DNA from: CAZQVA01 sp964596685
Lineage (GTDB): Bacteria; Chlamydiota; Chlamydiia; Chlamydiales; VFKH01
DNA length: 64,000 bases
Assembly: GCA_964596685.1 (NCBI GenBank)
Contig: CAZQVA010000005.1
Location: forward strand, 1-64,000
Direction: 5' to 3'
Both the position numbers and the translations under genes were made by a program. Shown in pieces: positions 50,352-60,116 of this stretch. Numbering within the stretch: position 1 is the stretch's first letter; each line of letters opens with the position of its first letter. Below the pieces are notes generated by a model. That model saw only the letters and a list, made by a program, of their open reading frames with translations. It did no database searches and had not been told where the DNA came from.

Positions 50352-51889
50352 GCAGCCAATTAGACGATATTAAGGCCGGTATCGTTGTCTTTTTAGTTGC
50401 TTTGCCTCTCTGTTTAGGTATTGCCTTGGCCTCTGGTGCACCTTTGTTTGCAGGCATCATTTCAGGATGCGTCGGGGGGATTGTCGTAGCTTTAATTAGT
50501 CGCTCACCCTTAAGTGTTAGTGGGCCAGCAGCAGGTTTAAGTTCGATTATTCTTCTTTCTTTAACAAATTTGGGGACTTTTTCGGCACTCCTTGCGGCTA
50601 TCGTGCTGGCAGGAATTTTCCAAATCGCCTTGGGTGTCTTGAAGGCGGGTTCTATTGCAAATTTTGTCCCATCAGCAGTGATCAAGGGGATGCTTGCAGC
50701 AATCGGTCTTTTACTGATACTAAAACAATTTCCGCATGCTGTTGGATATGATGCAGATTTTTCTGGGAGTGAAAGTTTTTTGCAAAGAGATGGAGAAAAC
50801 ACATTTTCAGCCCTCTCTATGGCCTTAGTATTTTTACATCCTACGGCAATTCTAATTACGGGCATTTCTCTTTTTGTTTTGATCAGCTTTGAAAGTCCCG
50901 TGATAAAAAATAATCGTTTTTTAAAATTTCTCCCCGGACCCCTCGTAGTGGTTGTTTTGGGCATATTAATTAATGATTTGCTTTTCAAGTATTTCCCTGT
51001 TGCAGCTCTAGGTCGAAACTATATGGTCTTTTTGCCGTTTGGTAATGAAGGGAGTGTTTTGTGGAGTCACTTTCAATTTCCTGATTTACGCCAGTGGGGA
51101 AATGGGGAAGTATGGCTTGTTGGGCTGACGATAGCGGTTGTTGCAAGTATCGAGAGTTTGTTGAGTATTGAAGCGATTGATAAATTAGACCCCTTAAAAA
51201 GACGCACCCCCCTGAATCGCGAATTGATTGCGCAGGGTGTTGGCAATACGGTATGTGGATGTATTGGAGGTTTGCCGGTGACGTCAGTGATTGTGCGAAG
51301 TTCCGCAAACGTAAATGCAGGAGCAAAAAGTCCACTCGCAGCAATTATTCATGGCATTTTATTATTCGTGGCAGTTTGGCAGGTTCCGCATTGGCTCAAC
51401 CAGATCCCATTAGCAGCACTTGCAGGCATTTTATTGCTTGTGGGTTATAAGTTAGTAAAACCGACTTTGATTAAAGAAATTTACAAACAAGGGGTAACGC
51501 AATTTGCTCCCTTTGCAATTACAGTGGTTGCAATTTTGTTAACAAATATGCTGGAAGGCATGCTAGTAGGAATTAGCGCGGGATTAGTCTTTCTTTTAAG
51601 GCGCAGTATGAAACAGGGCATTGAAAGCGTCTTAAATAAAGAGCATACCATTATTCGTCTCACTGCAGATCTTTCATTTCTTCATAAGGCAGCTTTAAGA
51701 AATGCATTTGCGGCTATTCCGGATGATACTTCATTATTGATTGATGCTAGTCGCACGCAATTTATTGATCAGGATATTGAGGAAGTGCTTCAGGAGTGTC
51801 TTTTGCAGTTGAAGGATCGCAATATTTCCTATGCATGGGAAGGTGAGCCTCTCGTTGTTGCCAAAGCACCTATTTCTGTCAGTCACTAA
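50348..51889 (+). CDS. SulP/SLC26 family anion transporter 1
   Basis: 513 residues from GTG 50348, 10-14 predicted spans. Family blocks: VVFLVALPLCLGIALASGAP, LSVSGPAAGLSSIILLSL, FVPSAVIKGMLAAIGLLLIL, and the GLPVTSVIVRSSANVNAGAK loop. A short C-terminal STAS-like part (SLLIDASRTQFIDQDIEEVL) is present. Fused in translation to the carbonic anhydrase, so bicarbonate is the likely substrate; sulfate is the alternative. Confidence 0.93.
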   Translation: MSSQLDDIKAGIVVFLVALPLCLGIALASGAPLFAGIISGCVGGIVVALISRSPLSVSGPAAGLSSIILLSLTNLGTFSALLAAIVLAGIFQIALGVLKAGSIANFVPSAVIKGMLAAIGLLLILKQFPHAVGYDADFSGSESFLQRDGENTFSALSMALVFLHPTAILITGISLFVLISFESPVIKNNRFLKFLPGPLVVVVLGILINDLLFKYFPVAALGRNYMVFLPFGNEGSVLWSHFQFPDLRQWGNGEVWLVGLTIAVVASIESLLSIEAIDKLDPLKRRTPLNRELIAQGVGNTVCGCIGGLPVTSVIVRSSANVNAGAKSPLAAIIHGILLFVAVWQVPHWLNQIPLAALAGILLLVGYKLVKPTLIKEIYKQGVTQFAPFAITVVAILLTNMLEGMLVGISAGLVFLLRRSMKQGIESVLNKEHTIIRLTADLSFLHKAALRNAFAAIPDDTSLLIDASRTQFIDQDIEEVLQECLLQLKDRNISYAWEGEPLVVAKAPISVSH

Positions 51890-51892
51890 CGG

Positions 51893-51921
51893 TTGACTTT
51901 TTATCTTTTTCACGCCATAAT
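51893..51921 (+). promoter_or_regulatory. Promoter for the second SulP gene
   Basis: TTGACT, 17-base spacer, CATAAT: the best housekeeping promoter seen in the window. It suggests the second SulP gene can be expressed independently of the carbonic anhydrase operon. Confidence 0.65.
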
Positions 51922-51950
51922 CGCGCCTTCACCCTCATCGAGGCGTCACT

Positions 51951-53549
51951 ATGAAAAGTGTTCCTAAAGATGGTCTACAAGGTCTTCGTCAAAATTGGCG
52001 CATAGACATATTTTCTGGTTTTTTTGTTTTCCTTTTAGCTCTTCCGCTTAGTCTAGGTATTGCCCAAGCTAGTGAATTTCCTATGGCAATGGGTATTTTG
52101 ACAGCGATGATCGGCGGCATAATTGTTTCTCTTTTTGCAGGCTCTAGGCTTACAATCAAGGGACCCGCTGCAGGTTTGATCACCGTTTGCGCCGCTGCAA
52201 TTGCTGAGTTCGGTGGTGGAGTAGACGGGTGGCATCTTGCATGTGGAGTAATTGTTGTGATGGCTGCCTTACAAGTGGGACTGGCTATTTTAAAGGTGGG
52301 TTCACTCAGTGATTTTTTCCCTCACTCTGTTGTTCATGGAATGCTAGCGGCCATTGGAATTCTTATTTTTGCGAAGCAATTTCCCGTATTGCTTGGTATA
52401 GCTCCTTCAATGACCCGCGGATTGAGTCCTGTGGACTTATACTTACATATTCCAGAGTTTATTCGAGGTGCAAATGCAGGAGTGGCGCTTATTGGGGCGT
52501 GCAGTCTTGTTATCCTCTTTCTTTTTCCGCTTTTTCGCTCGTCATTCGTTCAGAAAATCCCGGCGCCTATTGTGGTATTACTGCTCGCCATTCCTCTAGG
52601 GATGTACCTGGGATTTCAAGAGCAGCTTGATCTAGAAGGAATTCCAAAATATTTAGTCCATGTAGGAGACTTTTGGTCTCAAATTGGCATAAATGCTGAT
52701 TTCTCCTCGATTAATACGTGGGTATTTTGGAAATATGTGGCGATTTTCCTCTTCGTCAATAGCCTTGAATCGCTTCTGACAGTTAAGGCGATTGATCATC
52801 TGGATCCGTGGAAGAGACATTCAAATTATGACAAGGATTTGGCTGCTATCGGGGGAGGAAATGCGCTATCAGGTTCGCTTGGTGGGTTGCCCATGATAGC
52901 TGAAGTGGCACGAAGCTCCGCCAATGTCACGGCAGGCGCACGTACGCGGTGGAGTAATTTTTTTCACGGTACATTTCTTTTGCTTGCGATGCTTTTTCTC
53001 ATCCCTGTTATTGAGATGATTCCTAAAAGTGCACTTGCTGCCATGTTGATTTTGGTCGCCTATAAGCTTTCTTCGCCCAAGGAGTTTATTGGTAGTTACA
53101 AAATAGGCTATGAGCAATTAATCATTTTCTTAACCACTGTCGTTGTTACGCTTACAGAAGATTTGTTAGTGGGTGTAATTGCGGGTATTTTGGTAAAATT
53201 TCTTTTCCATTTTATCCATGGTGCACCTTGGAAAAGTCTTTTTAAAGCTGATTACCTTTGTAAAAAGAGCGAGGGAGAGTACTTTATCCAGGTGCGTGGG
53301 TCAGCTACATTTTCTAACTTCATTGGCTATAGAAAATTGTGGCAGGGTATTAAACCAGCGCAAAAAGTGATCATGGACTTTGAGCAAGCCAGATTGATAG
53401 ATCATACCTTTATGGAACAACTCCATCACTTTGAAGAAGATTATACTGAGCATGGGGGGAGTGTGATGATTAGAGGGCTTGAAGGATTTCGACCTTTTTC
53501 TAAGCATCCGAGAGCCGCACGGAAAGCTCCTTCACGAAAACGTGCTTAA
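51951..53549 (+). CDS. SulP/SLC26 family anion transporter 2
   Basis: 532 residues. The same blocks as its neighbour (LLALPLSLGIAQASEFPMAM, LTIKGPAAGLITVCAAAIAE, FFPHSVVHGMLAAIGILIFA, GLPMIAEVARSSANVTAGAR). The C-terminal STAS domain (KVIMDFEQARLIDHTFMEQL) is more complete, then a basic tail (RAARKAPSRKRA). GAGG is upstream of the ATG. The two transporters are diverged paralogs, so distinct substrates or affinities are possible. Confidence 0.93.
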   Translation: MKSVPKDGLQGLRQNWRIDIFSGFFVFLLALPLSLGIAQASEFPMAMGILTAMIGGIIVSLFAGSRLTIKGPAAGLITVCAAAIAEFGGGVDGWHLACGVIVVMAALQVGLAILKVGSLSDFFPHSVVHGMLAAIGILIFAKQFPVLLGIAPSMTRGLSPVDLYLHIPEFIRGANAGVALIGACSLVILFLFPLFRSSFVQKIPAPIVVLLLAIPLGMYLGFQEQLDLEGIPKYLVHVGDFWSQIGINADFSSINTWVFWKYVAIFLFVNSLESLLTVKAIDHLDPWKRHSNYDKDLAAIGGGNALSGSLGGLPMIAEVARSSANVTAGARTRWSNFFHGTFLLLAMLFLIPVIEMIPKSALAAMLILVAYKLSSPKEFIGSYKIGYEQLIIFLTTVVVTLTEDLLVGVIAGILVKFLFHFIHGAPWKSLFKADYLCKKSEGEYFIQVRGSATFSNFIGYRKLWQGIKPAQKVIMDFEQARLIDHTFMEQLHHFEEDYTEHGGSVMIRGLEGFRPFSKHPRAARKAPSRKRA

Positions 53550-53591
53550 AGTAAACTCACGTTAAAGTCGACCTTGCGTTGATCAAAGATG

Positions 53592-55319
53592 CTAGTGTGC
53601 AGCGTGTGTCAGAAGTTGCGCAAGTTCCGGCTGTGGTGTGAAAAAACGTACGCCGATATAAGTAATCCCCTTGATAAAGTTGATCGAGCGTACTTCACAA
53701 GTTACATTGGCATACGCAAAGGGGAATTCAAGAATAACTTTGCTGTCCGGAGATACTTTGTTAGTGAAGAGAAGACGGCAGCCATAGGTAGAAATATCGA
53801 TAAGTGCAGCTTGAAGGATGGTGTCATTGTTAATTTTAACGCGCACAGCAGTTTGGCAGGCGATACGTTCAATTTTACGAGAGCTCATTTCAATACCACG
53901 GAGCATGCCTCGAAAGATGAAGTAATGGAAAGGAAGCATGGCTTTCCAATAAAGAATTCCCCAAAGCCCACTGGGATAGAATTTTGCTGATTGATAGACC
54001 AGGGTTGTCGTGGGTGTTTGCGGCGTTAAGTGGTATTCAAGGGTGGCAACACCGGGAACTTTCATTTCGGCGATTAATAGCAGTTTTTTTAAAGGCTCAA
54101 TGTAACCCACTCTCCAAAAGTCCAGTGTATCGCCGGTGCGCAGCTCCTGGTAGCTTCTTCTGCCTCTACTAAGGCCAGGACCACCGATTAGGCGATCGAT
54201 CAGTCCTCGTATTTTCCATAAAAAATTAGCGTAATACCATCCATTTTCACCTCCTAAACGAGAAATGCTGCTCCAAACTTCCTGCAGAGAACTGGAGATG
54301 ATTTTTTCTCTGGTATCGTCAAATCGAGTGCCTCCTGCCCAATAAGGATCACTTGCCATGGGAATTTCAGGAGGAATGACGCCTGCATCGCGCCATGAGG
54401 ATGTGATTGCATCAAGGTGGGTGTAGTGAATAGCTGATTTTACTGCTTCAGCAATAGGAATCAGTTCTTGCGGAATAATTTTTTTAATACGCTCTTCTTG
54501 ACAGAGAACGGTATTAGAAAGTCCTTCTAAGAGAGCGCGTGCCGTTGCAGGGGGAACCGGAGTAACAAGTCCGATCCATAGCGAGCTTAAGCGCGGAGTC
54601 AAAACAGGAACGGGAATAATTAACCGCTTTTTTAATCCAGCTGCTTTTGCATAGATGGCCATAAGTTCGCGGTATGTAAGTCGCTCTGTACCACCAATAT
54701 CATATGTTTGCCCGATCGTCTCATCATGTTCTAAAACACCTACTAGGTAGTTAAGTACATTGCGAATAGCGATGGGTTGATTGAGAGTACTGACCCATTT
54801 TGGTGTTAACATGATGGGGAGTCTATCGACGAGATAACGCAATACCTCAAAAGAAAGACTGCCAGCTCCAATAATCACAGCGGCTCGCAACAAGGTAACG
54901 GGTACAGGTCCCTTTTTAAGAATCTCACCCACTTCCCAACGAGAGCGCAAATGTGGGCTTAAAGTGTCATTGGGATCGCCAAGTCCGCCTAAGTAAATGA
55001 TTCGTTTTAGTCGATTGACTGCGGCGGCCTTAACGATATTTTCAGCCGCCTGACGGTCTTTCTCTGCAAAGGAACGTTCACTATCCATTGAATGAACGAG
55101 ATAAAAAAGATGATCGATCCCTTGAAGTGCCTTTTCCAAGGAAACTGGATCTAGGACGTTGGCCTCATGAAGTTCAACATTAGGGTGATTTGCCCATGGT
55201 CGATTTTTGAGTTTGGCGATTGAACGACTAATTGTACGTACTCGATATCCCTTTTCAAGAAGCATAGGGCATAAGCGCGCCCCTACATACCCACTAGCGC
55301 CAGCAATCGCAATAGTCAT
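53592..55319 (-). CDS. SDR oxidoreductase - DUF2867 - PilZ fusion protein
   Basis: 575 residues. Residues 1-300 are an atypical NAD(P)-binding SDR (IAGASGYVGARLCPMLLEKG, then LRAAVIIGAGSLSFEVLRYL). Residues about 325-470 match DUF2867, an SRPBCC-like domain (PYWAGGTRFDDTREK, FWRVGYIEPLKKLLLIAEMK). Residues about 480-565 look like PilZ, with RKIER (481-485) and DISTYG (508-513), the two c-di-GMP motifs. SDR-DUF2867 proteins are common; the PilZ tail is not. Role unknown; lipid or quinone chemistry under nucleotide control is a guess. Confidence 0.8.
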   Translation of the reverse strand: MTIAIAGASGYVGARLCPMLLEKGYRVRTISRSIAKLKNRPWANHPNVELHEANVLDPVSLEKALQGIDHLFYLVHSMDSERSFAEKDRQAAENIVKAAAVNRLKRIIYLGGLGDPNDTLSPHLRSRWEVGEILKKGPVPVTLLRAAVIIGAGSLSFEVLRYLVDRLPIMLTPKWVSTLNQPIAIRNVLNYLVGVLEHDETIGQTYDIGGTERLTYRELMAIYAKAAGLKKRLIIPVPVLTPRLSSLWIGLVTPVPPATARALLEGLSNTVLCQEERIKKIIPQELIPIAEAVKSAIHYTHLDAITSSWRDAGVIPPEIPMASDPYWAGGTRFDDTREKIISSSLQEVWSSISRLGGENGWYYANFLWKIRGLIDRLIGGPGLSRGRRSYQELRTGDTLDFWRVGYIEPLKKLLLIAEMKVPGVATLEYHLTPQTPTTTLVYQSAKFYPSGLWGILYWKAMLPFHYFIFRGMLRGIEMSSRKIERIACQTAVRVKINNDTILQAALIDISTYGCRLLFTNKVSPDSKVILEFPFAYANVTCEVRSINFIKGITYIGVRFFTPQPELAQLLTHAAH

Positions 55320-55339
55320 AATCCCTCTTTTATTTTGTC

Positions 55340-55377
55340 TTCACAATAGCATATTTGAGCCTTTTGCAAAACTATCC
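55340..55377. repeat. Short remnant of the dispersed repeat
   Basis: TTCACAATAG and GAGCCTTTTGCAAAACTATCC (55357-55377) are joined here, whereas copy 1 has about 60 bases between them. It looks like an internally deleted copy. Confidence 0.5.
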
Positions 55378-55483
55378 GTAACATGACCTGGTTGCCGAGC
55401 AGCAATCCTCAGAGAAAACCTCCTGACGCATGTCTATAGGCATTCTTTTCGTCTATTAAATGTAATTGCATCTCTAGAGCATT

Positions 55484-58400
55484 TTACGATAGAGGTGAAT
55501 GGATAGCGCTTAATACATCCGAAGTGAAATTTAACAATTGACTCGCAGCGATGTTCTCTTTTGGGCAAGCTATAGACAGACCCGTAAGAGGATCAATGAC
55601 GACCAGTGGTCTATCGCTGGCACTTGTAGCAAGCTCTTTTAGCATAGAGATGACTCGATCACGGCGCAATGCGTTGAGTAATAAACTGCGCAAATGTAAT
55701 ACGATAGGCGCATCGCTGCCCTCTGAGACTAATATGGTAGGTAGGAGCTGACTTTTACACCAACTGCGAATCCATAAAGGTTCATTCTTCTGATCGAGCC
55801 AGTAGATAAAACATTCTATACATGTACGCTCGCGCATAGCTTGCAGAAGGCGATAGTGTGCTGTATTGAATATTTTTTTAAAAATAGCAGGTACAAGCTC
55901 TTGTGTATCAGAATAATAGTTGGGTAACTTATTAGAAAGTACATGGCAGTAGAGGCGGATGATTTGGCCCACTAATTCAATTGATGGGGTGACGTTAGGT
56001 TCTAAGTATAGGTCCCCTATAGCAAGAAGGAGTGCAGAGAGAAATTCTACAGAGTTATAAGAAGAGCGTTCAGAAAGTGGCGGTATGTCATGTCCAAGGG
56101 ATTCGATACATTGTAGTAAGGTGCCTTCGTCCCATGCTCCCTGTGTAGAACTCAATACCCCAATCAGTCGACCGAGCTGTGCTCCAAGAACTGTTTCAAT
56201 AGGCATGTCTATGAAGGGGCGTGGCGTTTGTTTTGTTTTATGGTGCTGCTGGATCATATCGACGCATTGCATCTGCAGGACCTCTTTGACTCGACCACCG
56301 AACCTAAGATAGAGCATGTTTAAGTCTCGAATAAGCTCGCTTAAAGGGTAGACAATATCATACATCAAGAGTTTTTGAATTTGATGGACACACTTTTTTA
56401 TAAAAGCAGGGCGTTGACTTGTCTCCAATCTAGGAGGATAAGCGAGAAAATGGTGATAGCAGAGAGAATTAAGAGATTTGCGCAAAAAGTGCTCTTGTTG
56501 AGTATGACGGGTGGAGGATGTCAAAAACACTGTAAGGAGTATTTGGTCGATGAGGCTCTTTAGATCGTTCTCTAGTCGAGGATCCGTGGTCCACACAACG
56601 AGGACGTTGCACAATACGGTAAAAAGCATGTTGATGGTGGGCGCGTCATCGGTAATATAGAGGTGGAGAAAAGGGATCAACTGCGCGCGATCTTCCTCAA
56701 AAAGTAACTGGGAAGATTGAGAAAAGGCCCGTTTATCATTCAGATCAATATCTATTTCACTTATCTTTTCGCATATACTCCAAACAGCTGTTTCTTTATG
56801 CAGGGCTGCTTTGATCAGTTTAAATAAAATATGATAGGCAGCAGATGCTTTTATTTGTTGACAAACTGATTTCAACCGTTGAGGCTGCTGGAAAAAATCG
56901 ATCCAGGAGTCCATCCATGGGGGTAAGGGAGTTTCGGTCTCGAGTATTTTCAGGCCGTATTCAAAAAATTCCTTTAAAAAAAGTGTATTACCTTCAATGG
57001 TTTCACACTGCAGATAACTACAAAATATTTTGGGGTGATTCAAGGCAAAGGACCAATAGCTGTGATGCTCAGGAGCGCGCCGAGTATCATGGCGATTGGC
57101 TGTATTAATGAGAGTAAGAAATAGCGTATGATATGCATTATGATCAGCGGTAGCAGCGAGCAAAAGACGATGGCAAAGATAGAGCCAATTAATAAAAGAG
57201 CGCGAAGTAAAACGGTGACGAATAAGAGAAGAGCATAGACAGATGAGAGCAGGGTATTGTGCTGCAGGTATTTTAGTTGGCTCTTTTTCAAATTGTGTAA
57301 TCAAAGTATCGATGACGGCAATAGCAATCGGGGGCAGTGTTTCATTCCTATCACCGGTGGTAAGGTTAGGTAACTGCTTTGGGCAACCTAGTGCCTTAAT
57401 CCATGATAGAGCCTCGATATCTTCTTTGTTGATCTTATCAAATTCATCTAATCGATCCGGTAATCTATCCAGGGACTCAAATACCTCTTGGCAGAGAGGT
57501 GTATTGTTTTGAAGAGCTTTAAGGATGATCTGTATGTAGAATGCTCGATGATGTGCTTTTCCTAAATCAATGCGAGGTACAATTGAAAGAGCATCTAATG
57601 ACTGATGGTCAGGCAAATGCAACCATTTAATAACAGCCAAATCGATGTTAGGGGTGCTTTGTGAAAAATACTGTTCCAGCTGCTGAATGCGTCTACTCAA
57701 TGTGATCGTGCTAGGCTGTGCTGTCATGAGATCATTAATAGCTTTCTCGAGAACATCCTTGTGAGTGCGTCCCCAAGGTAGTTTGGGGAATCGATCGATG
57801 GTCTTTAATGCTACTTCTTGTATAAGAGCTTGTGAATGATGTAATTGAGGTAATGTTTTGACTAAGAATGGGGCACATTTTTCTGGGGTTGCTTCAGCTA
57901 GTTGCTTCACAGCGTCATCAAGAGGGATTTTATTTTTCAACCACTGCTGTAGTAGGTGTACAATCCAGGCAAGTCTTTGTTCTTTTGTACATTGCTTCCA
58001 TTCCTGCATATCGAGAATATGACACCAGAGTTTTTCAGGGCTATATCTAGTTAAAGAGGTGATATAAGAGGGTGTTTCAGCTGAAAAAATCTCCTGTAGA
58101 GTACTTGGATTCCATAAGTTAGCAATACGATGAAGAAACTCTAAAGGGGTGTTTAAACGATGATCCCTTTTATAAAAGTGTTCGGCGTTGCTTAAGACCG
58201 CGCTGTTTTTAGAAGATAAAATCGAGTCCCAAGGAGGGGCTGGCATTGGATCCAACAGAGGTAGTAACGCGGTGAGCTGTTTGATAGCTAGTTCTTGCAT
58301 CTGGGAAGAAGCCTTAAAAATGCCGCACCAGTAGTGCCATAGATTTAAGGAGTGAGTAAATTCGACAGCCACCTCGTGGGCTTTTTCGACGCGGTGATGG

Positions 58401-60004
58401 CGCTGTGGAGCGTGTTTTTCAAAGAGAGCGTTGATGTGTGGTTTTAGTGATTCGATAGAGGAACATAGATCGGAAAGATCGACCCAACGCTTTAAAGTTT
58501 CGCTCTTAAGCTGCCGTGGAAATAGTGTGATGAGTGTAGAGGCCTGGATTACCTGTTCCTGTGGGGGCATGGCTTGTAATTGTGCTTGCAGCGGTGCGAT
58601 CCAGCTTGCCTCCCACGTTTCTTGCAGCTTAGTTTTCGTCAGCTCAAAAGCGGCTTGTGAAGAAGAACGGGTAACTGCTTGTAAAATTTGTTCATCGGTA
58701 AAGGGTTGCGGTTGGGGCAACTCTTTTAAATCGTTTGCATTGATTAGGCGCTTTGCGTATAGATCGAAGGGGGTTTGAGTTGTTTTTAATAGGTTGTTGA
58801 GGTCGCTTGCTGTATTGCATATTAGAGTAATGTGACGAGAAAACCACTCTTGTTGATCAGCCGAGAATATATTTTGTCCAGCAAACACCCCTTGTTTGAT
58901 GCAAGAAGCCGTTACTAAAGATAAAATTTCATCAAAGGGAGCATGGGGAACAAAGGGTTGTAACTTGGCGTTGCATTTGTTTTGAGGAGTACTTAGCCAA
59001 TAAAGAATAATGAGTAAGGTCAGGTTTCCTTTAGGTGGCAAATACTCTTTAGTATGGCGGAGAAATTGATCGTGCCAGACGTCAGGAACGACGGGTCCGT
59101 GCGCTGTGATGATGCGGTGGATATGCCATAAAAAGTCAGCAACGATCTGATGCGTATCCAGAGGCTGAAAGTTTTTTGAAAGAAGTACAATCCATCGACA
59201 AGCATGTTTTGGTGCTTTATCAGCGCGAGGATTAATATGGCGCTCTAGGTCCTCAGTACCTTCAATGGTAAACTCTTTCTTTACAAGGGATGTCTTATAC
59301 CAGCCTTTTTGCAATGGTTGGAAGGTGGAAGCCAGAGGAAGAATAACGCTCTCTAAGGTTCCCCTGTCCCACAACAATCCAGTAGCATGTGTTGTGTCGA
59401 GGCCTACACGTCTTGGAGGTGCGTACCAGCAATTAAAGTCTACTTTCCATTCCCCAACGCGTAGAGAGATCTGATCGATGCGATCACTGAGATCTAAAGA
59501 ACCTGTGAAAGCCTTGTCGTCAGCAATAGAGATGGTATGGGTTTTAGCGATGAAAAGAGAAGAAAGCTTTGTGTAGACTTCCTCAAATTGAGGGTGACTA
59601 GCCTGCGGTGGCAAGAGTTTCTTATGTTGCATCAAGTGCAGAATCAGAGCATGTTCATGGATATTTCGATGCCAATGATCTTGCAGTATGAATTGAAAGG
59701 CTTCCTGTTGATCTTCGTTTTTGACTAGATGGTTGAGAGACTCTTGTAAATCCTGAAGTGAAATATTAGGTACAATAATGCACAGGTCTAGGTCTTGAGG
59801 AGGTTTTTCACCAAATCCCATATGGCGACGTGCCCATGAACCGTAAATAAAAACGGGCAATGAAGAATAGGTGAACAGGTCTGCTAAAGAGATCTCGTAA
59901 TGCGCGAAGCGTGGAGTTGTCAGAAATTCTTTAGCATATGCAAGGGTGTTTTTAGAGGGAGTTGCAATAGGAACGAAGGGAGGAGAAGAGATCTGGAGGG
60001 ACAT
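55484..60004 (-). CDS. Giant protein with nucleotidyltransferase-like N-terminus
   Basis: 1506 residues. N-terminus MSLQISSPPFVPIATPS is Ser/Pro-rich like a secretion signal. Residues 50-75 read LPVFIYGSWARRHMGFGEK and PPQDLDLCIIVP, with G55-S56 and D71/D73: the GS...DxD motif of the nucleotidyltransferase fold. KVDFNCWYAPPRR (D188) could supply the third carboxylate. The other ~1250 residues are long amphipathic helices, solenoid-like, with no clear membrane span. The start resembles that of the 1343-residue protein at 26 kb. Effector or novel enzyme; activity not shown. Confidence 0.75.
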   Translation of the reverse strand: MSLQISSPPFVPIATPSKNTLAYAKEFLTTPRFAHYEISLADLFTYSSLPVFIYGSWARRHMGFGEKPPQDLDLCIIVPNISLQDLQESLNHLVKNEDQQEAFQFILQDHWHRNIHEHALILHLMQHKKLLPPQASHPQFEEVYTKLSSLFIAKTHTISIADDKAFTGSLDLSDRIDQISLRVGEWKVDFNCWYAPPRRVGLDTTHATGLLWDRGTLESVILPLASTFQPLQKGWYKTSLVKKEFTIEGTEDLERHINPRADKAPKHACRWIVLLSKNFQPLDTHQIVADFLWHIHRIITAHGPVVPDVWHDQFLRHTKEYLPPKGNLTLLIILYWLSTPQNKCNAKLQPFVPHAPFDEILSLVTASCIKQGVFAGQNIFSADQQEWFSRHITLICNTASDLNNLLKTTQTPFDLYAKRLINANDLKELPQPQPFTDEQILQAVTRSSSQAAFELTKTKLQETWEASWIAPLQAQLQAMPPQEQVIQASTLITLFPRQLKSETLKRWVDLSDLCSSIESLKPHINALFEKHAPQRHHRVEKAHEVAVEFTHSLNLWHYWCGIFKASSQMQELAIKQLTALLPLLDPMPAPPWDSILSSKNSAVLSNAEHFYKRDHRLNTPLEFLHRIANLWNPSTLQEIFSAETPSYITSLTRYSPEKLWCHILDMQEWKQCTKEQRLAWIVHLLQQWLKNKIPLDDAVKQLAEATPEKCAPFLVKTLPQLHHSQALIQEVALKTIDRFPKLPWGRTHKDVLEKAINDLMTAQPSTITLSRRIQQLEQYFSQSTPNIDLAVIKWLHLPDHQSLDALSIVPRIDLGKAHHRAFYIQIILKALQNNTPLCQEVFESLDRLPDRLDEFDKINKEDIEALSWIKALGCPKQLPNLTTGDRNETLPPIAIAVIDTLITQFEKEPTKIPAAQYPALICLCSSLIRHRFTSRSFINWLYLCHRLLLAATADHNAYHTLFLTLINTANRHDTRRAPEHHSYWSFALNHPKIFCSYLQCETIEGNTLFLKEFFEYGLKILETETPLPPWMDSWIDFFQQPQRLKSVCQQIKASAAYHILFKLIKAALHKETAVWSICEKISEIDIDLNDKRAFSQSSQLLFEEDRAQLIPFLHLYITDDAPTINMLFTVLCNVLVVWTTDPRLENDLKSLIDQILLTVFLTSSTRHTQQEHFLRKSLNSLCYHHFLAYPPRLETSQRPAFIKKCVHQIQKLLMYDIVYPLSELIRDLNMLYLRFGGRVKEVLQMQCVDMIQQHHKTKQTPRPFIDMPIETVLGAQLGRLIGVLSSTQGAWDEGTLLQCIESLGHDIPPLSERSSYNSVEFLSALLLAIGDLYLEPNVTPSIELVGQIIRLYCHVLSNKLPNYYSDTQELVPAIFKKIFNTAHYRLLQAMRERTCIECFIYWLDQKNEPLWIRSWCKSQLLPTILVSEGSDAPIVLHLRSLLLNALRRDRVISMLKELATSASDRPLVVIDPLTGLSIACPKENIAASQLLNFTSDVLSAIHSPLS

Positions 60005-60116
60005 AGTATTGTTATTAGAATTAGAGTTAAATGATCGGGGAGAAGTATATTGTGATGCAACAAGAAATTAAATGCGTATTTTCTTTGCAATATTCATCTA
60101 ACAATGTGAGGCAGAA

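Noticed and set aside
51923..51946. Hairpin that could hide the ribosome site of the second SulP gene
   Set aside because: The left arm lies upstream of the start predicted from TTGACT-N17-CATAAT, so it would not be in the transcript.
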